Source: Pyrenochaeta sp. MPI-SDFR-AT-0127 (taxonomy: Eukaryota > Ascomycota > Dothideomycetes > Pleosporales > Cucurbitariaceae). From it: 64,000 nt of DNA. Below, piece by piece: positions 12,960 to 23,537 of this stretch (position 1 is its first letter; every line of letters begins with the position of its first letter). The position numbers and the translations under genes are program-made. Where the stretch lies: contig JAGTJM010000088.1 in the NCBI GenBank assembly GCA_020747015.1, positions 49,326-113,325 of the forward strand, in the 5' to 3' direction. The notes under the pieces are model-generated. The model did not search any database. It was given only the letters and a program-made list of their open reading frames with translations, and was not told the origin of the DNA.

Positions 12960-13633
12960 TAGTGAGCAGATAATACTGCCAATATCTCTTCTCCAATCTT
13001 TGTCCACTGCCAGAAAGTTTACACCTGTGACTAATTCACGATCTGCATTATCGCCCCCTAGACTCGTTGAAATGCGTTTGCTACATATCTGCTCCCTCCA
13101 TCCTTGTATCCCTTGTACGCAAATTCTTTCTGTTGCCCATACTTCGTCGACAAGGACACCCAAGGTCCATGGCACAAAGCACTAGAAGGTTTTTGACTTT
13201 GGAGGAACTGAGAGAGGATTAGTCCGAGATCAGGATTTTCACCTAAGTTTGCAAGTGCAGCATAGCCTCCGGGAATGAAAACTGCGTACAAACCGTTTAA
13301 TTCTTCATCACGTATACTTGCGAACTTCTGGGGACTCGAAAACCCATTCTCTTGCCTTGTTCGTTCCATTAGCTTCAATTCTCTGGCCCGTTCATAGAAC
13401 TTCCTAGCGAAGGCAGCAGGCGAAATACTGAGTGGATCAGGCTGTGAATCCTTGCCTCTAGGCGAAGCAAATATAACTTCGTAGTGGGCGTTCAGGAACT
13501 TCTGGAGCGGTTTTGCAAGTTCCTTGAGAAAGCACCCGGATAATTGAGAAACGGTTTTGCTATTACTAGTAATGTTTTATATTGGAAAGGAATGTGCGTC
13601 GGACTTGATGATGAGGATCTTCTTGGGGATCAT
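12960..13633 (-). pseudogene. Broken DJ-1/PfpI family gene
   Basis: Relic of a DJ-1/PfpI (class I glutamine-amidotransferase-like) protein, a family that includes glyoxalase III/chaperone-type proteins. Reading from ATG at 13633, it starts MIPKKILIIKSDAHSFPI and then meets an in-frame TAA at 13577-13579 (codon 19). The same frame resumes with family sequence: CFLKELAKPLQKF, FYERARELKLMERTR, ENGFSSP, AVFIPGGYAALANLG, then the nucleophile-elbow region SALCHGP and FAYKGYK. After FAYKGYK (near 13100) the frame diverges and stops. The family C-terminal motif DRELVTG reappears in another frame near 13040, so a segment of roughly 40 codons is missing and a frameshift has occurred. No plausible intron rescues either lesion. 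Confidence 0.82.
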
Positions 13634-14697
13634 TTTGGCTTGCAGTCGTAGATACTGTAAGGTGGACGCCTGAGAGCGTGGAACTATTGTTCAAGCGAAA
13701 TCAATTCGGGCAGATTCTGACATGCATGATGAATTCAGAATGACGGAAAAGTGTAATTGGCTTTCTATCCAGCATGTGTGTTCGGGCGTGTGGAAGTGTA
13801 CTTTTGTACTAAAAGTATTTGGTCGTGGATTATAACATTGCGCTAAAGAATGAAAGGCCACACAGAACGGTAACGGAATTCCATTTAACAGTCGAAAGTA
13901 TTTATAGCATAAGATTCTAATTTGATACAAACGATTTACGGTTTATGGCGCTCGAGGGTCGCTACAGTGCACATAAGCTCAAATACTTGCCAAAGCTGTA
14001 TCCGCCGACAAGATCAGCTTGGCTGCTCTTAAGATATAACTCAGTTGCAGCCGCTTAGCATTCTTGCACGAGGTTTGAAAGGTGAGATGTGAAGTACTAT
14101 TGCAGCTGGCTTGTACTGTGCTTTGCTGGAAACGATCCTCATATGCATTCTTTTCATCCACGAAAGGCATGCTACCAGCCGCATGTGTGTGAGTCAAAAT
14201 TAGACCGAGAGAGCACCCTTTCAATATTTATCCAACATGTGAAGGTCCTTAATGCGCGATTTGAGGGTTGGGAGTCCCATTCTGTCGACGACTGGGATTG
14301 GTATCACCGTGTGACTAGGAGGCCGCTGGGCATGGTGTGCGCCCAGCGCCGCCCTATCTACATGCAGCAAGAACAATGAACTATTTACTGTTATGAACAT
14401 AGCCGCAAACTTTGGGAGACACACTCGTTGCGGTAGCGCCAGAACACTCGAAGAGCATACCCCAGATGTGAACCGCACAGTTGTAGGATGGATGTGAAAT
14501 TATCGGAATGAGTCTAGAGCGATCCTAACGTTGGTGCGGAGGCGCCTCCTGGGCTTAAGACGGTGCTTATTTCCGCCCTCAACTTGCGTCATGTTTCTAA
14601 GCAACGTTGCCACCCTCACGATCCTCGAGTATTCCGAGCAATTCGTAGACACTCATCGTTCTCCAAAACTTGTTCCGCAATTGCCCAAGCAAAAGCC
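13634..14697. other. Intergenic
   Basis: No gene, RNA or repeat supported. Short open frames on both strands lack domains. The right part is the promoter region of the GFA-domain gene, whose first usable ATG is 14698. Confidence 0.45.
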
Positions 14698-15293
14698 ATG
14701 GCTTCCAACACAACCGAGCTTACCGGCAATCCGAACTCGCACGACACTTCTGAATTCAGTGACGGCATGAGCGCGACTTGTCTCTGTGGTAGCATCAAAG
14801 TGACCATCAATGATAAAGAACTTTTTTCCAGGAAGCGCGGCCACTTGTGCCATTGCGCCAACTGCCGCAAAGTAGCTGGTTCTTACGTTTCGACAAACTT
14901 GGCTATCGAAAAGGAAAAGGTTATCGTGGATGATCCAAAAGATGCACTGAGGAGGTATCGAGACTATGCGACAGCGAGTGGAAAGTGCGTCGAGAGATGC
15001 TTTTGCGGGTCTTGCGGAAAGTAGGTCGTGTTCCAGCCTTGCGCTCCTTGATGCATCGCATACAGAGCTGATATTGGACCTGGCGTTTTGCCATGCTGAT
15101 GATTGCCAATAGTCCGATAATGAGCATAGCTGAAATCTACCCAACTATGGTCATCGTGAAGATGGGTATATTTCCGCGGATCCCCGATCCAGAGTGTGAG
15201 TCATTTGCTTTACATCGTCATGCATGGCAGGGAAAGCATGGTGACTTGCCTCAATTCGAAACCTTGCGTGGTGGGAAAAGGCTAGACGAGTAG
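14698..15293 (+). CDS. GFA-domain (glutathione-dependent formaldehyde-activating-like) protein
   Basis: Small zinc protein of the GFA/Mss4-fold family. Named for glutathione-dependent formaldehyde activation, but most fungal members are uncharacterised. Exons 14698-15020 and 15113-15293 (92-nt intron) give 167 aa. The metal ligands of the family are all present: C28-x-C30, C51-x-C53-x2-C56 (CHCANC) and C101-x-C103-x2-C106 (CFCGSC). The splice joins the third cysteine group to NPI and the conserved strand VIVKMGIFPRIPDPE, which supports the intron. The open frame extends upstream of 14698, but no earlier ATG is in frame. Cytosolic, with no signal peptide. The exact substrate is unknown. Confidence 0.88.
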
Positions 15294-15449
15294 CGAGAGG
15301 CATGATATAGCAAGCGTTTAGTTGGCACTAGGCGAGCAAAAATACAGGTGGAATGTTCGGTACTGATGAGGGATCATGTAAGCTCAGGCTAAAGGGCAGA
15401 TGGTGAGGTTAACTACCGGTATATGATTCTAATTCGCTCAATCATCCTA

Positions 15450-16604
15450 TCATAATGCTTCGGTTTCATCATTGTACTCAAGGCGAAGGTCTGCCCAAAT
15501 AGGTACATGATCACTTGGCCCTCTCTCTACCTCGTTGTCTAGTATCCCAGATGCTTTGATTAGTTTTTTGTCCCAAGCGTTTGATCCTACAATGAAGAAG
15601 TCTACTCGGTCACAGCACGTTCCCCATTTTTTTCCTTGAGCGAACCACGTATACTTCCGTTCTCCGCCGTGCATCTTTCTCCAAGCATCTATACCATTAA
15701 AACCATCGCACTGTCCGTCCTGGCTCTCCAGAAGCTTCCTGTGAAAGTCTGCTCGGTTCAACACATGTTGTTTGGGAAAAGAGCGTAACTTGGGGTAACC
15801 ATCACGAGTATCTGGGGCAACATTCATGTCACCAGCCAGTATTACATCCCAACCTTCCTGCTCAAGATACATGCATTCTTGCATCACTAGTTGGTGAACC
15901 TCAAGCTTCCTATCATGCCTTGTGCCTCGAACATCGCCGGTTACCGAATCACGGTATGGATTATCGGTGCCGTTCACGGCGTATACGTTGAAGATCGCCA
16001 ACTTCGCCCCTTTTGATGCTAATTCAATGACAGAAATCCGGCCTTCATTGTCCCAGTCCACCGTCCGAATGTTGACATCGTAGCTTTTGCGAAGGTCGCT
16101 GCGAAAAATACTGCACACACCATATACCTTGCCGTTTCCATTGAAGCCACGCGCATTGTAACGATCGCTGGGTAGGGTGAATTGGGCCTCATAAAGTGGT
16201 CCTTTGACGCTGAAACACTGCTCCAATGGCAATTTGCTGTTCACCGCAGTTCTGACAGCGTTTTGGGTCTTCATATCTTGCGGTGCAATCTTGACTTCCT
16301 GCAGGAGAAGCATGGCTGGCCACTTGTACCGATGCAGAAGTCCTCGTAGAGAAGCGGGAGGAACTCGGTGCTTGGTATCCAGAGTGTTCCCTGATGGTGA
16401 TTTTGACGCTTGAAAAAAGGAAGTTATTGGTTGCTGCAGGAATGGGGCGATGCCGTTCACATTCTATGACACGATACGGGTAGTATTGGCATCAGTTGCT
16501 GGAAGGACTCCAGAAATAGCCGGAGTCGCTGTCTGTATAGACATTGTTGTTTGCGACCCGGTCTTTCGTCGTTTTGTAGGCGGTGGGCTGATGTCGCGGC
16601 TCAT
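15450..16604 (-). pseudogene. Exonuclease III/AP endonuclease-like gene with one in-frame TAG
   Basis: Member of the endonuclease/exonuclease/phosphatase family, closest in layout to fungal ExoIII/Ape1-type DNA repair nucleases. From ATG at 16604 the frame reads MSRDISPPPTKRRKTG (with a nuclear-localisation-like KRRK), then TTRIVS, and a TAG at 16464-16466 (codon 47). It continues without another stop for 337 codons to 15450. The TAG sits exactly where the family has Trp in SWNxNGI; the following Asn (residue 48) is the catalytic Asn. All other motifs are intact: LLLQEVKI (catalytic Glu near 103), ILAGDMNVAP, CCDRVDFF and the terminal SDHVPIWADLRL. Full length would be 384 aa. Options are a recent pseudogene, a sequencing error, or RNA-level recoding. 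It is divergent from the metacaspase, with a shared 387-bp upstream region. Confidence 0.8.
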
Positions 16605-16991
16605 GTTGATCCGTTTGCAGCATGCGATTGTAACCGGTACAAAAGCCGCGCTTCAGAAACATGAAAGACAAGCTCACATGGGCCACTCCAAAGTCGGATG
16701 AGATATTACCCTTTTCCTTTTTGCATCAGCTTGTTGTATTGACTAGTTTTCGTGTAAGGAGATTCCGTTGCATGGCTTGAGGCACAAAGAGGTCATTGCA
16801 CGTGGGGTAACAACTGCTGCATCTAATCCCAAAGAAGAAGTGATCCGCGAGAACATTCACTACCCCTCCAAATCCAACTGCATCCCTGCACAGTTATCAA
16901 GCGTCACAATCCAACTGTCACAACTATCCCAAACACCTACTCAAAATACAAAGATCCCTGCAACGCGGATTCCTTACAACTGTTCGTCACA
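16605..16991. promoter_or_regulatory. Divergent upstream region, nuclease / metacaspase
   Basis: 387 bp separating two divergently transcribed starts (16604 minus and 16992 plus). Proximal to the metacaspase ATG it is CA/AAC-rich, typical of a fungal leader. No specific binding site could be assigned. Confidence 0.4.
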
Positions 16992-18056
16992 ATGTCATAC
17001 AAGCGAAAAAAGAGTCTCCTCATCGGGATCAACTATGTTGGCAGCAGTCACGCACTACGTGGCTGCCACTCAGATGTCGACAACATGGCAGAATTTCTCT
17101 CATACCGTGGCTATAACAACGGCCACAAAGATCGTGTAATCCTCACTGACAGATCCGAGGTATCCCGCGACTCCCCATACTATCCTACAGGCCACAACAT
17201 TCTTGCAGCAATGGACTGGCTTGTATCGGAACCGGGATGTACACTTTTCCTACATTACTCAGGTCATGGCGGCCAAACAAAAGATATCGATGGAAACAGA
17301 ACCACGGGCATTGATGATACAATTGTACCCGTGGACTTTGAAAGCAGAGGCCAACTATCTTCAACGTTGCTGCACGAACATCTTGTTACCTATATGGCGC
17401 CTTCTTGCACTCTGTTCATCATCATGGATTGCTGTCATTCCGGGTCCGCTGTAGAGTTGCCTTTTGTGTATCGTTCCGATGCCGACGGACAGATCAGCCT
17501 CCTGGACAACCTCAAGGCTGGAGCTAGACTTGTGGGGGAAGCACAGAATATCATCTCAGGCGGTTTCTCGTACCGGAAAATTGGCGAGGCACAGGAGTTA
17601 CTAGCAGGTGCGAGTAGTTTTTTCAAAGGTCTTAGACATATGGGAGAGCAGGAAGAAGAAGGTTTGTCTGAAGGAGAGTTTGCGGGACAGTATGGAAGTG
17701 AGCAGAAGATGGTAACCATGTTTAGTGGCTGCAGAGATGATCAGGTGCGTAAGAAAAGTTTGTCCTAAGCACAAGAGCCATTTTCTGATAATTTCAGACC
17801 AGCGCAGATGCAAGCATACAAGGGGAGGCGACGGGAGCAATGACGTGGGCTTTCCTCGAGACTATGAAGCGGTCTGAGAGTCCGTCGTACGCCGAGGTGG
17901 GTAGGAACGACAGCCAATTGACAAAAGAAACATGCTAATGGCACCTAGACACTTCAATTGACAAGACAGCTTCTGGATCAATCCAATTACACTCAGATCC
18001 CCCAACTGAGTTCTGGTCTGGACATCGATCTCGATCACATGGCATTAGTACTCTAA
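16992..18056 (+). CDS. Type I metacaspase-like peptidase C14 without prodomain
   Basis: Caspase-fold cysteine peptidase related to fungal metacaspases (MCA1/CasA), implicated in proteostasis and cell death and cleaving after Arg/Lys. Exons 16992-17744, 17798-17896 and 17949-18056 (introns 53 and 52 nt) give 319 aa. The catalytic dyad is present: H92 in LHYSGHGGQ and C148 in MDCCHSG (most relatives have DSCHSG). The p10-like end, GCRDDQTSADASIQ then GEATGAMTWAFLE, is assembled across intron 1. Classical type I metacaspases carry a Pro/Gln/Tyr-rich N-terminal prodomain. Here the protein begins only a few residues before the core (KKSLLIGINY), and the upstream sequence has no open frame for a prodomain. 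It is therefore either a short paralogue or constitutively unregulated by a prodomain. Confidence 0.9.
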
Positions 18057-18492
18057 GTACCTTCCTAGCAAATTGCAATCAATTCGCCTTTACCCACAAT
18101 ATGTAAAGAAAAAAAAACAGGCAATTCATGGTAGTAGTGCGCTGTACCTCTCTACATGCAACATAATCTCTCTTTGTCCCGTTGTACAATGGCGCCTAAC
18201 ATTGAATCGTACTTCCGAGGTGCGTGGAGATAAGAAGCTGAGTAGAGAAGGCAAATTGTTTCGGTGTTGAAGAGGGACTCGAACATAACAAATATCGAAC
18301 AGGTGTGAATATGGCAATAGCACTCGTAGATATCAAACGCTAAGAACAAGCACAAACATATAAGGTAGGTATCCTAGACATCCAGGTCGTGCCCATCGTA
18401 CTTTAACGCCTACTGCTCCTCTTCAGGAAACCTGAAGGACAGCAAACCTTCAACGCCATCGAAATGCACACCCCGACTTCCCACTAGTCTCT
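18057..18492. other. Intergenic, convergent 3' ends
   Basis: Spacer between the 3' ends of the metacaspase (plus) and RPD3 (minus). It contains a run of nine A near 18109-18117 and otherwise nothing recognisable. Confidence 0.5.
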
Positions 18493-20446
18493 CTACTCCT
18501 TTGCGACCTCTGTCCTCACTTCAGCTTTAACGTTCTCTGAGTCTCGTTCTGCTTGGCCCTCCTCTTTTGCCTCTTGAACAACGTCATCGCTACCTCCCAT
18601 CTCCACATCAGCAACGGGAGCTGAAGTAGGTGCCAGGGCTGTTGGAGCATTCGGAGGTGATTCAGGTGGTGTGACAACCCCAGCAGGAGACTGTGATCGC
18701 GTTGAGGCAGCCGTGGGAGCAGCTACAGCAACTGGCTCACCCATTTCGACATCACCGTCGTTGTCAGCTTCTTGTTCAATGACAGCAGGTGTATGTGTAC
18801 GTGATTTGACCGCAGCGGATGGTTGCCGCGTAGAAAGAGCGCTTCCACCATTCAGATCTTCCAAATCGTCGAGGTCATCAGCGGGGGCGGCATTGGGATT
18901 TGGAAAGTCAGTGATATGCCGTCTCTTCTTCACTCCGGGCTGAGCGCGCACCCCAAGGCTATTTTTATAGTCCTCATCATCGCTTGCGTCATAGAGTTCG
19001 CCGTCATGTTCGATTTGTTGATCACGCTGTCGCTGCGTAACTCGAATGTCTGGATTTTCGTCCGCATCCAAATCATCATCCTCATCTTCAGCATCCGAAT
19101 CCATCAGTCTATGTGCTAGGCCGCTCGGTACGTCCGGAATGGTTGTAAATGCTTCAACGGATGGCTTCCCTGTTCTCCGAATGTTCTCAATGACAGCCGA
19201 CTTGATCTTGTGCAGATAATCATGCGAATTAGCGTTCTCCATGTTGGATGGGCGAACGTCCAGCTCATAGTCGGGAGCAAAGTACTCGTAGTAGTCATTA
19301 AAGGGCAGTTGTTTCGACATTTTCTCGGACACAAGCTCGCCGGTTTCATACGCCCAAGTTCGCGCAACATTCCTCATTGTGTAGCCACCGCCACCAAGAA
19401 CGATGACAGGTACTCCAAAGCTCTTGACGTAACGAACGCAGTTGGCGTGGCCATCCATGCTTAGGTTGAAGCAACCAAGCCTATCCCCTGAAAGACTATC
19501 GCCACCACACTGTAGCACAATAGCTTCGGGACCGTAGTATGTCATGACTGCCTCTATTACCGGCTCGAAGATATTTCTGTATGTCTCGTCTGTGATGCCG
19601 TCACGGAGGGGAAAGTTGACCGAGTAGTTCTTGCCGCTGCCCACTCCGATATCGCGCAGCTCACCGGTGCCTGGAAAATACTCGCCGTATTTGTGAAAGG
19701 ACACGGTCATGACGCGATCGGTGGTGTAGAATGCTTCTTCAACACCATCACCATGGTGGACGTCGATGTCGATGTAGAGGACACGCTGCTTGTATCGCAG
19801 CAGTTCGATGATGCCGAGGACAATGTCTGATAAATTAGCCAAAGGGAAGGCTTGGATGCAAGAGCAAACCCACCGTTGACGTAGCAGAAACCGCTAGCCT
19901 CGCTCTTCTTTGCGTGATGGAGGCCACCAGCCCAATTGACGGCGACATCACACTTTCCTCGGTTCAGGCGCGCGGCCCCCTCCATTGTGCCACCTGCGCT
20001 GATACCGCAGAACTCGAACAGACCGTCGAAGACGGGACAATCGTCTCCAACGTTGTATTTGCTTTGCTCTCTGGTGAACTGCTCCATGTTGTCTGGGGTG
20101 ACCTTGTGCAGAAACTCGATGTATTCGTCAGTGTGAAACTGCGTCATCTCGTACTTGGAGGCTGGCTTTGCGCGCTGGACCCTTGTGAGCCAAAATCAAC
20201 ATGTAGTGGGCGCATGTGTCTGCGTACGTAGATTTCCATTTTGGTGTAGAGGCCATAATTCATAATCAGACTATGGGCCATGCGTATGCGGTGGGGCTTC
20301 ATAGGATGCCCAGCAACATAGGCATAGTTGCCCACATCAGAATCGTAGAAGTATGCTACCTTTTTCGGTTGCGATCTGGTGTTGCCGTTGAGCGCTGAGC
20401 CCACCGTCGACCCATTGCCTGCCGTCGCGTCCGCCGCGTCGGTCAT
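18493..20446 (-). CDS. RPD3: Histone deacetylase RPD3 (class I)
   Basis: Zn-dependent class I lysine deacetylase, catalytic subunit of the Sin3/Rpd3 corepressor complexes in the nucleus. Minus-strand exons are 20446-20228, 20174-19874 and 19826-18493 (introns 53 and 47 nt), giving 617 aa. Class I signatures are in order: KKVAYFYDSDVGNYAY, GHPMKPHRIRMAH, GGLHHAKKSEASGFCYVND (catalytic His pair near 158-159, completed across intron 2), YIDIDVHHGDGVEEAFY (metal-binding Asp/His) and GGGGYTMRNVARTW (active-site Tyr). The C-terminal third is an acidic, Pro/Ala/Thr-rich disordered tail with patches of D/E and a basic KKRRH, longer than in yeast. ATG at 20446 gives MTDAADATAG; sequence upstream is open but lacks a better ATG. 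It shares its upstream region with RPN11. Confidence 0.96.
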
Positions 20447-21008
20447 GTTTGGGTCAGCTGAACACACAGCTAATGTGGACGGCAGCTTGGGCTCAGAAGC
20501 GTATAAATGGGTGGCGTTTCCCACACACGGCGAGTGCGTGTGTAATGCGAGTCGGCGTCTGCAGAAAGCAAGATTGTGTAGTGGATGCTTTGAAGTCGAG
20601 GGGGTAGCAGGGTGGGAGACGCGTTTTTTAAGGGCAGCGGATGAAAGGAATCAAAGCTTTAACACAGGGCGGCGGCCTTTGTGCGAGAGAACGGTGGTGA
20701 CGGTAGTGGTGGGAGCTTTGGCGGAACAAAGCGACCCTCCAAGCTTTGAGCTGGGGCAACAGGGAATCCCGGCTTAGTGCCGGCCGGATGAACTCACCGC
20801 CCGGAGGCAGAGCGCGACCCGCCAGAGCTGTGTGGAACAGGACAGGCGGCTCATTCACCAAAAGACACCAACTCTCCATACCACCACTACAACCTATACA
20901 CCTATACACACATACACACACACGCCCCCCCCTCCCTTGGCCGCTGCAGTCCGATCTCGAGCTCCACACCCAACTTGACTCGACCATCCCACAACACCCA
21001 CGCCCACC
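20447..21008. promoter_or_regulatory. Bidirectional promoter region RPD3 / RPN11
   Basis: 562 bp between two divergent housekeeping starts. The RPN11-proximal 130 bp is strongly strand-biased: a CA-rich microsatellite (20897-20922), then a C run (20924-20932) and a CT/CCC-rich leader ending in CACCATGG at the start codon. No TATA box is evident. Co-regulation of the two genes is possible but not shown. Confidence 0.5.
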
Positions 21009-22108
21009 ATGGACCGGTTAAGCAGAATGCTCGCCGCCGCCCAAGGCATGGGTGGCATGGGAGGACCCGCGCCAGATACCAATCTGATCGACAACTCGGA
21101 AACCGTCTACATCTCGTCCCTTGCGCTCCTCAAGATGCTGCGGCATGGCCGCGCCGGTGTTCCCATGGAGGTCATGGGCTTGATGCTGGGCGAGTTTGTC
21201 GACGACTACACAGTGCGGGTGGTGGATGTGTTTGCCATGCCACAGTCCGGCACCGGCGTCTCTGTCGAGGCCGTAGACCCCGTCTTCCAGACCAAGATGA
21301 TGGACATGCTGCGGCAAACAGGAAGGTGCGTCTTATCCATTCCACTGCATGGCCAGTGCTGACAAACGCAGACAAGAGACAGTCGTCGGCTGGTACCACT
21401 CACATCCTGGCTTCGGCTGCTGGCTGTCCTCGGTCGACATCAACACACAGCAGTCGTTTGAACAGCTCACGCCCCGCGCCGTTGCCGTTGTCGTCGACCC
21501 CATCCAGTCCGTCAAGGGCAAAGTCGTCATTGATGCCTTCCGCTTGATAAACCCCCAAACCCTCATGATGGGCCACGAGCCCCGCCAGACTACCTCCAAC
21601 GTCGGTCACCTCAACAAGCCATCCATCCAAGCGCTTATCCACGGCCTGAATCGCCACTACTACTCTATTGGCATAAACTACCGGAAGACTGCATTGGAGG
21701 AGAATATGCTGATGAACCTGCACAAGCACGTATGGACCGAGGCTCTGTTGATGGACGACTTCAAGGGTGAAGGCGAGCGGAACAAGGACAGGCTGAACAA
21801 GCTAGTGTCGTTGGCCGAGGGCTACGAAAAGCGTGTCAAGGAGGAGACAGAGCTGACCAAGGACCAGCTGAAGACGCGCTACGTCGGAAAGGTCGACCCT
21901 AAGAAGCGTGCGTCAAAATTAGTCGAGCACAGAGTGCAATATGTGCTAACCCTTGTTTGTAGACATTTCAGACGTCGGCCAGCAACTCATCGAGGACAAC
22001 ATTGTATCTGTCTCACGGCAAATGATCGACAAAGAAGCCTCAGTGCCAAAGTCAAACGCACGGCAAAACGGACACGCAAATGGAGACGATGTGGAGATGG
22101 ACGACTAG
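21009..22108 (+). CDS. RPN11: 26S proteasome lid deubiquitinase Rpn11
   Basis: JAMM/MPN+ metalloprotease of the 19S regulatory particle lid that removes ubiquitin chains en bloc from substrates during degradation. Exons 21009-21325, 21372-21907 and 21963-22108 (introns 46 and 55 nt) give 332 aa, the normal family length. The Zn site HxHx7SxxD is seen as H115, H117, S125, D128 in WYHSHPGFGCWLSSVD, with the catalytic Glu at E54 (VPMEVMG). Intron 1 splits the codon just before QETVVGW. The C-terminal helix HISDVGQQLIEDNIV follows intron 2, then an acidic tail ending DDVEMDD. The start is fixed by MDRLSRMLAAAQGMGG and a strong CACCATGG context. Confidence 0.97.
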
Positions 22109-22368
22109 ACTTCACCCGATTAGCCACACATCGTCTTTGAGGGATCGCACATTGCGCCATAGACATCACTGTACTCTATCGCACGCTAGGCACCCATGAA
22201 AGAGTAGAAACTCTGGCACCTAGAGCCTGGTGCAAGGCTGCAGCCCCCCGGAAGCCCAAGGAGCACGCGATATGGTAGTTCAATGAGCACAAGATTACGG
22301 TAGACAAGCATGAATATCACTCAACAAGCATTTTGGGTATTGTTCCGACCAGTGCTTCCAATTCAAGC

Positions 22369-23537
22369 TTACACCACATGACTACTGTCACCTTCGCTCA
22401 CCACCTTGTCCTCTTGTGCCTGCGTTGTGGCTTCTCTGTGTGGAACCTCATGTTCAAAAGGTTTGCGCCCATACACGCATCGCACCTCATGCCAAAAGTG
22501 ATTCTTACGGTTCTTGATTTCCGCCCGGAAGTCCTTTACGAAAGCTTGCACTTCTTGATACGTCCACCCCAGTAGCCGTGTGTACAGCGCCATAACCCAG
22601 CCCTCAATGCCTTCGGTCCAGTTTCTCTCCCCCCATCTACCCAAATCTTTCAGGTATGGGTCTTTGGGCCATGGGCCAATAGGCCAGATGAATCTCTCTT
22701 CACAAATGTCAACAAAGCCTGCTTCGTGCATCAATTCTTTCATCTGCCCTATAATCTTAAAAGTCATTCCCGTCTTCTCTCCCACGCCCAAAACACTCTC
22801 ACTGAAAGCTGTGAACATCTTATCTGCATGCTTTTCAGACGACGGATCCGCATTGGTATTGATAGCGAATTCCAGATGCTCAACCCATCCCCCAGGCGCC
22901 AGACACTCGTATCCCTGCTTATAGGTCTCGGGCCAGGACTGTATGCAACCAGTCAAACCTCGGATATGTATAAAGTCAAAGTGATTGGGCTGGTAGGTCC
23001 AGAAGAGGTTTGCATCGTCGATTTCATACGTTAGATTTGGGGGCGCGGTGGTGTAGAGAATTGGAGAAAGGTCTGTGGCGATGACTTCAGCACTTGGGAA
23101 CTGGTCTGCTATGTCGACAGCCCAGAGCCCGGTACCAGAGCCTATGTCAAGAATGCGTCCGGGGTTTTCGATTGGTGCAAGGAAAAGTTTATCATGTAGA
23201 GTCAGAAGCCATAGGTGGTGTCTAGCATCTATTAGCAGGCACAGCATTGGACAACAGCCGAAATCCAAATACACGTACACAATAGCTTCATATGACTGGT
23301 TTTGAGCGTCGTTCGGGGCATAGTACGTTCCGTCTCCTAGCAAGTTGTAAGCCTAACAGCATCTACCTTAAGACTTGAGCATTGATAGATGCTTACGGTA
23401 AGCATGATACCGTCTCCCATTTTCATACCGGTACCTGGTCACTTTTGACGCGAGGGAACCACCACTAGATACCCCTTGTCGTCAACTTTTGACACAGAAA
23501 GAAGATACTTTTCGGCCACGTACGAAGTATATGACAT
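22369..23537 (-). CDS. LaeA-like SAM-dependent methyltransferase
   Basis: Class I methyltransferase of the fungal LaeA-like/UMTA group; LaeA is a regulator of secondary metabolism and development, but most members are uncharacterised. Proposed minus-strand exons are 23537-23473, 23434-23397, 23336-23279 and 23221-22369, giving 337 aa. The family lead-in YRYENGRRYHAYRDGTYYAPND is built from exons 2 and 3, and HHLWLLTLHDKLFLAP starts exon 4. SAM motif I is LDIGSGTG (residues 78-85), followed by the acidic loop AEVIATDLSPI, FDFIHIRGL and LAPGGWVEHLEF. Exons 2-4 are secure. Exon 1 and its 38-nt intron are less certain, and a further 5' exon is possible because acidic sequence (DTEYSDFQEDDDNDAD) is open upstream of 23537. 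Confidence 0.85.
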
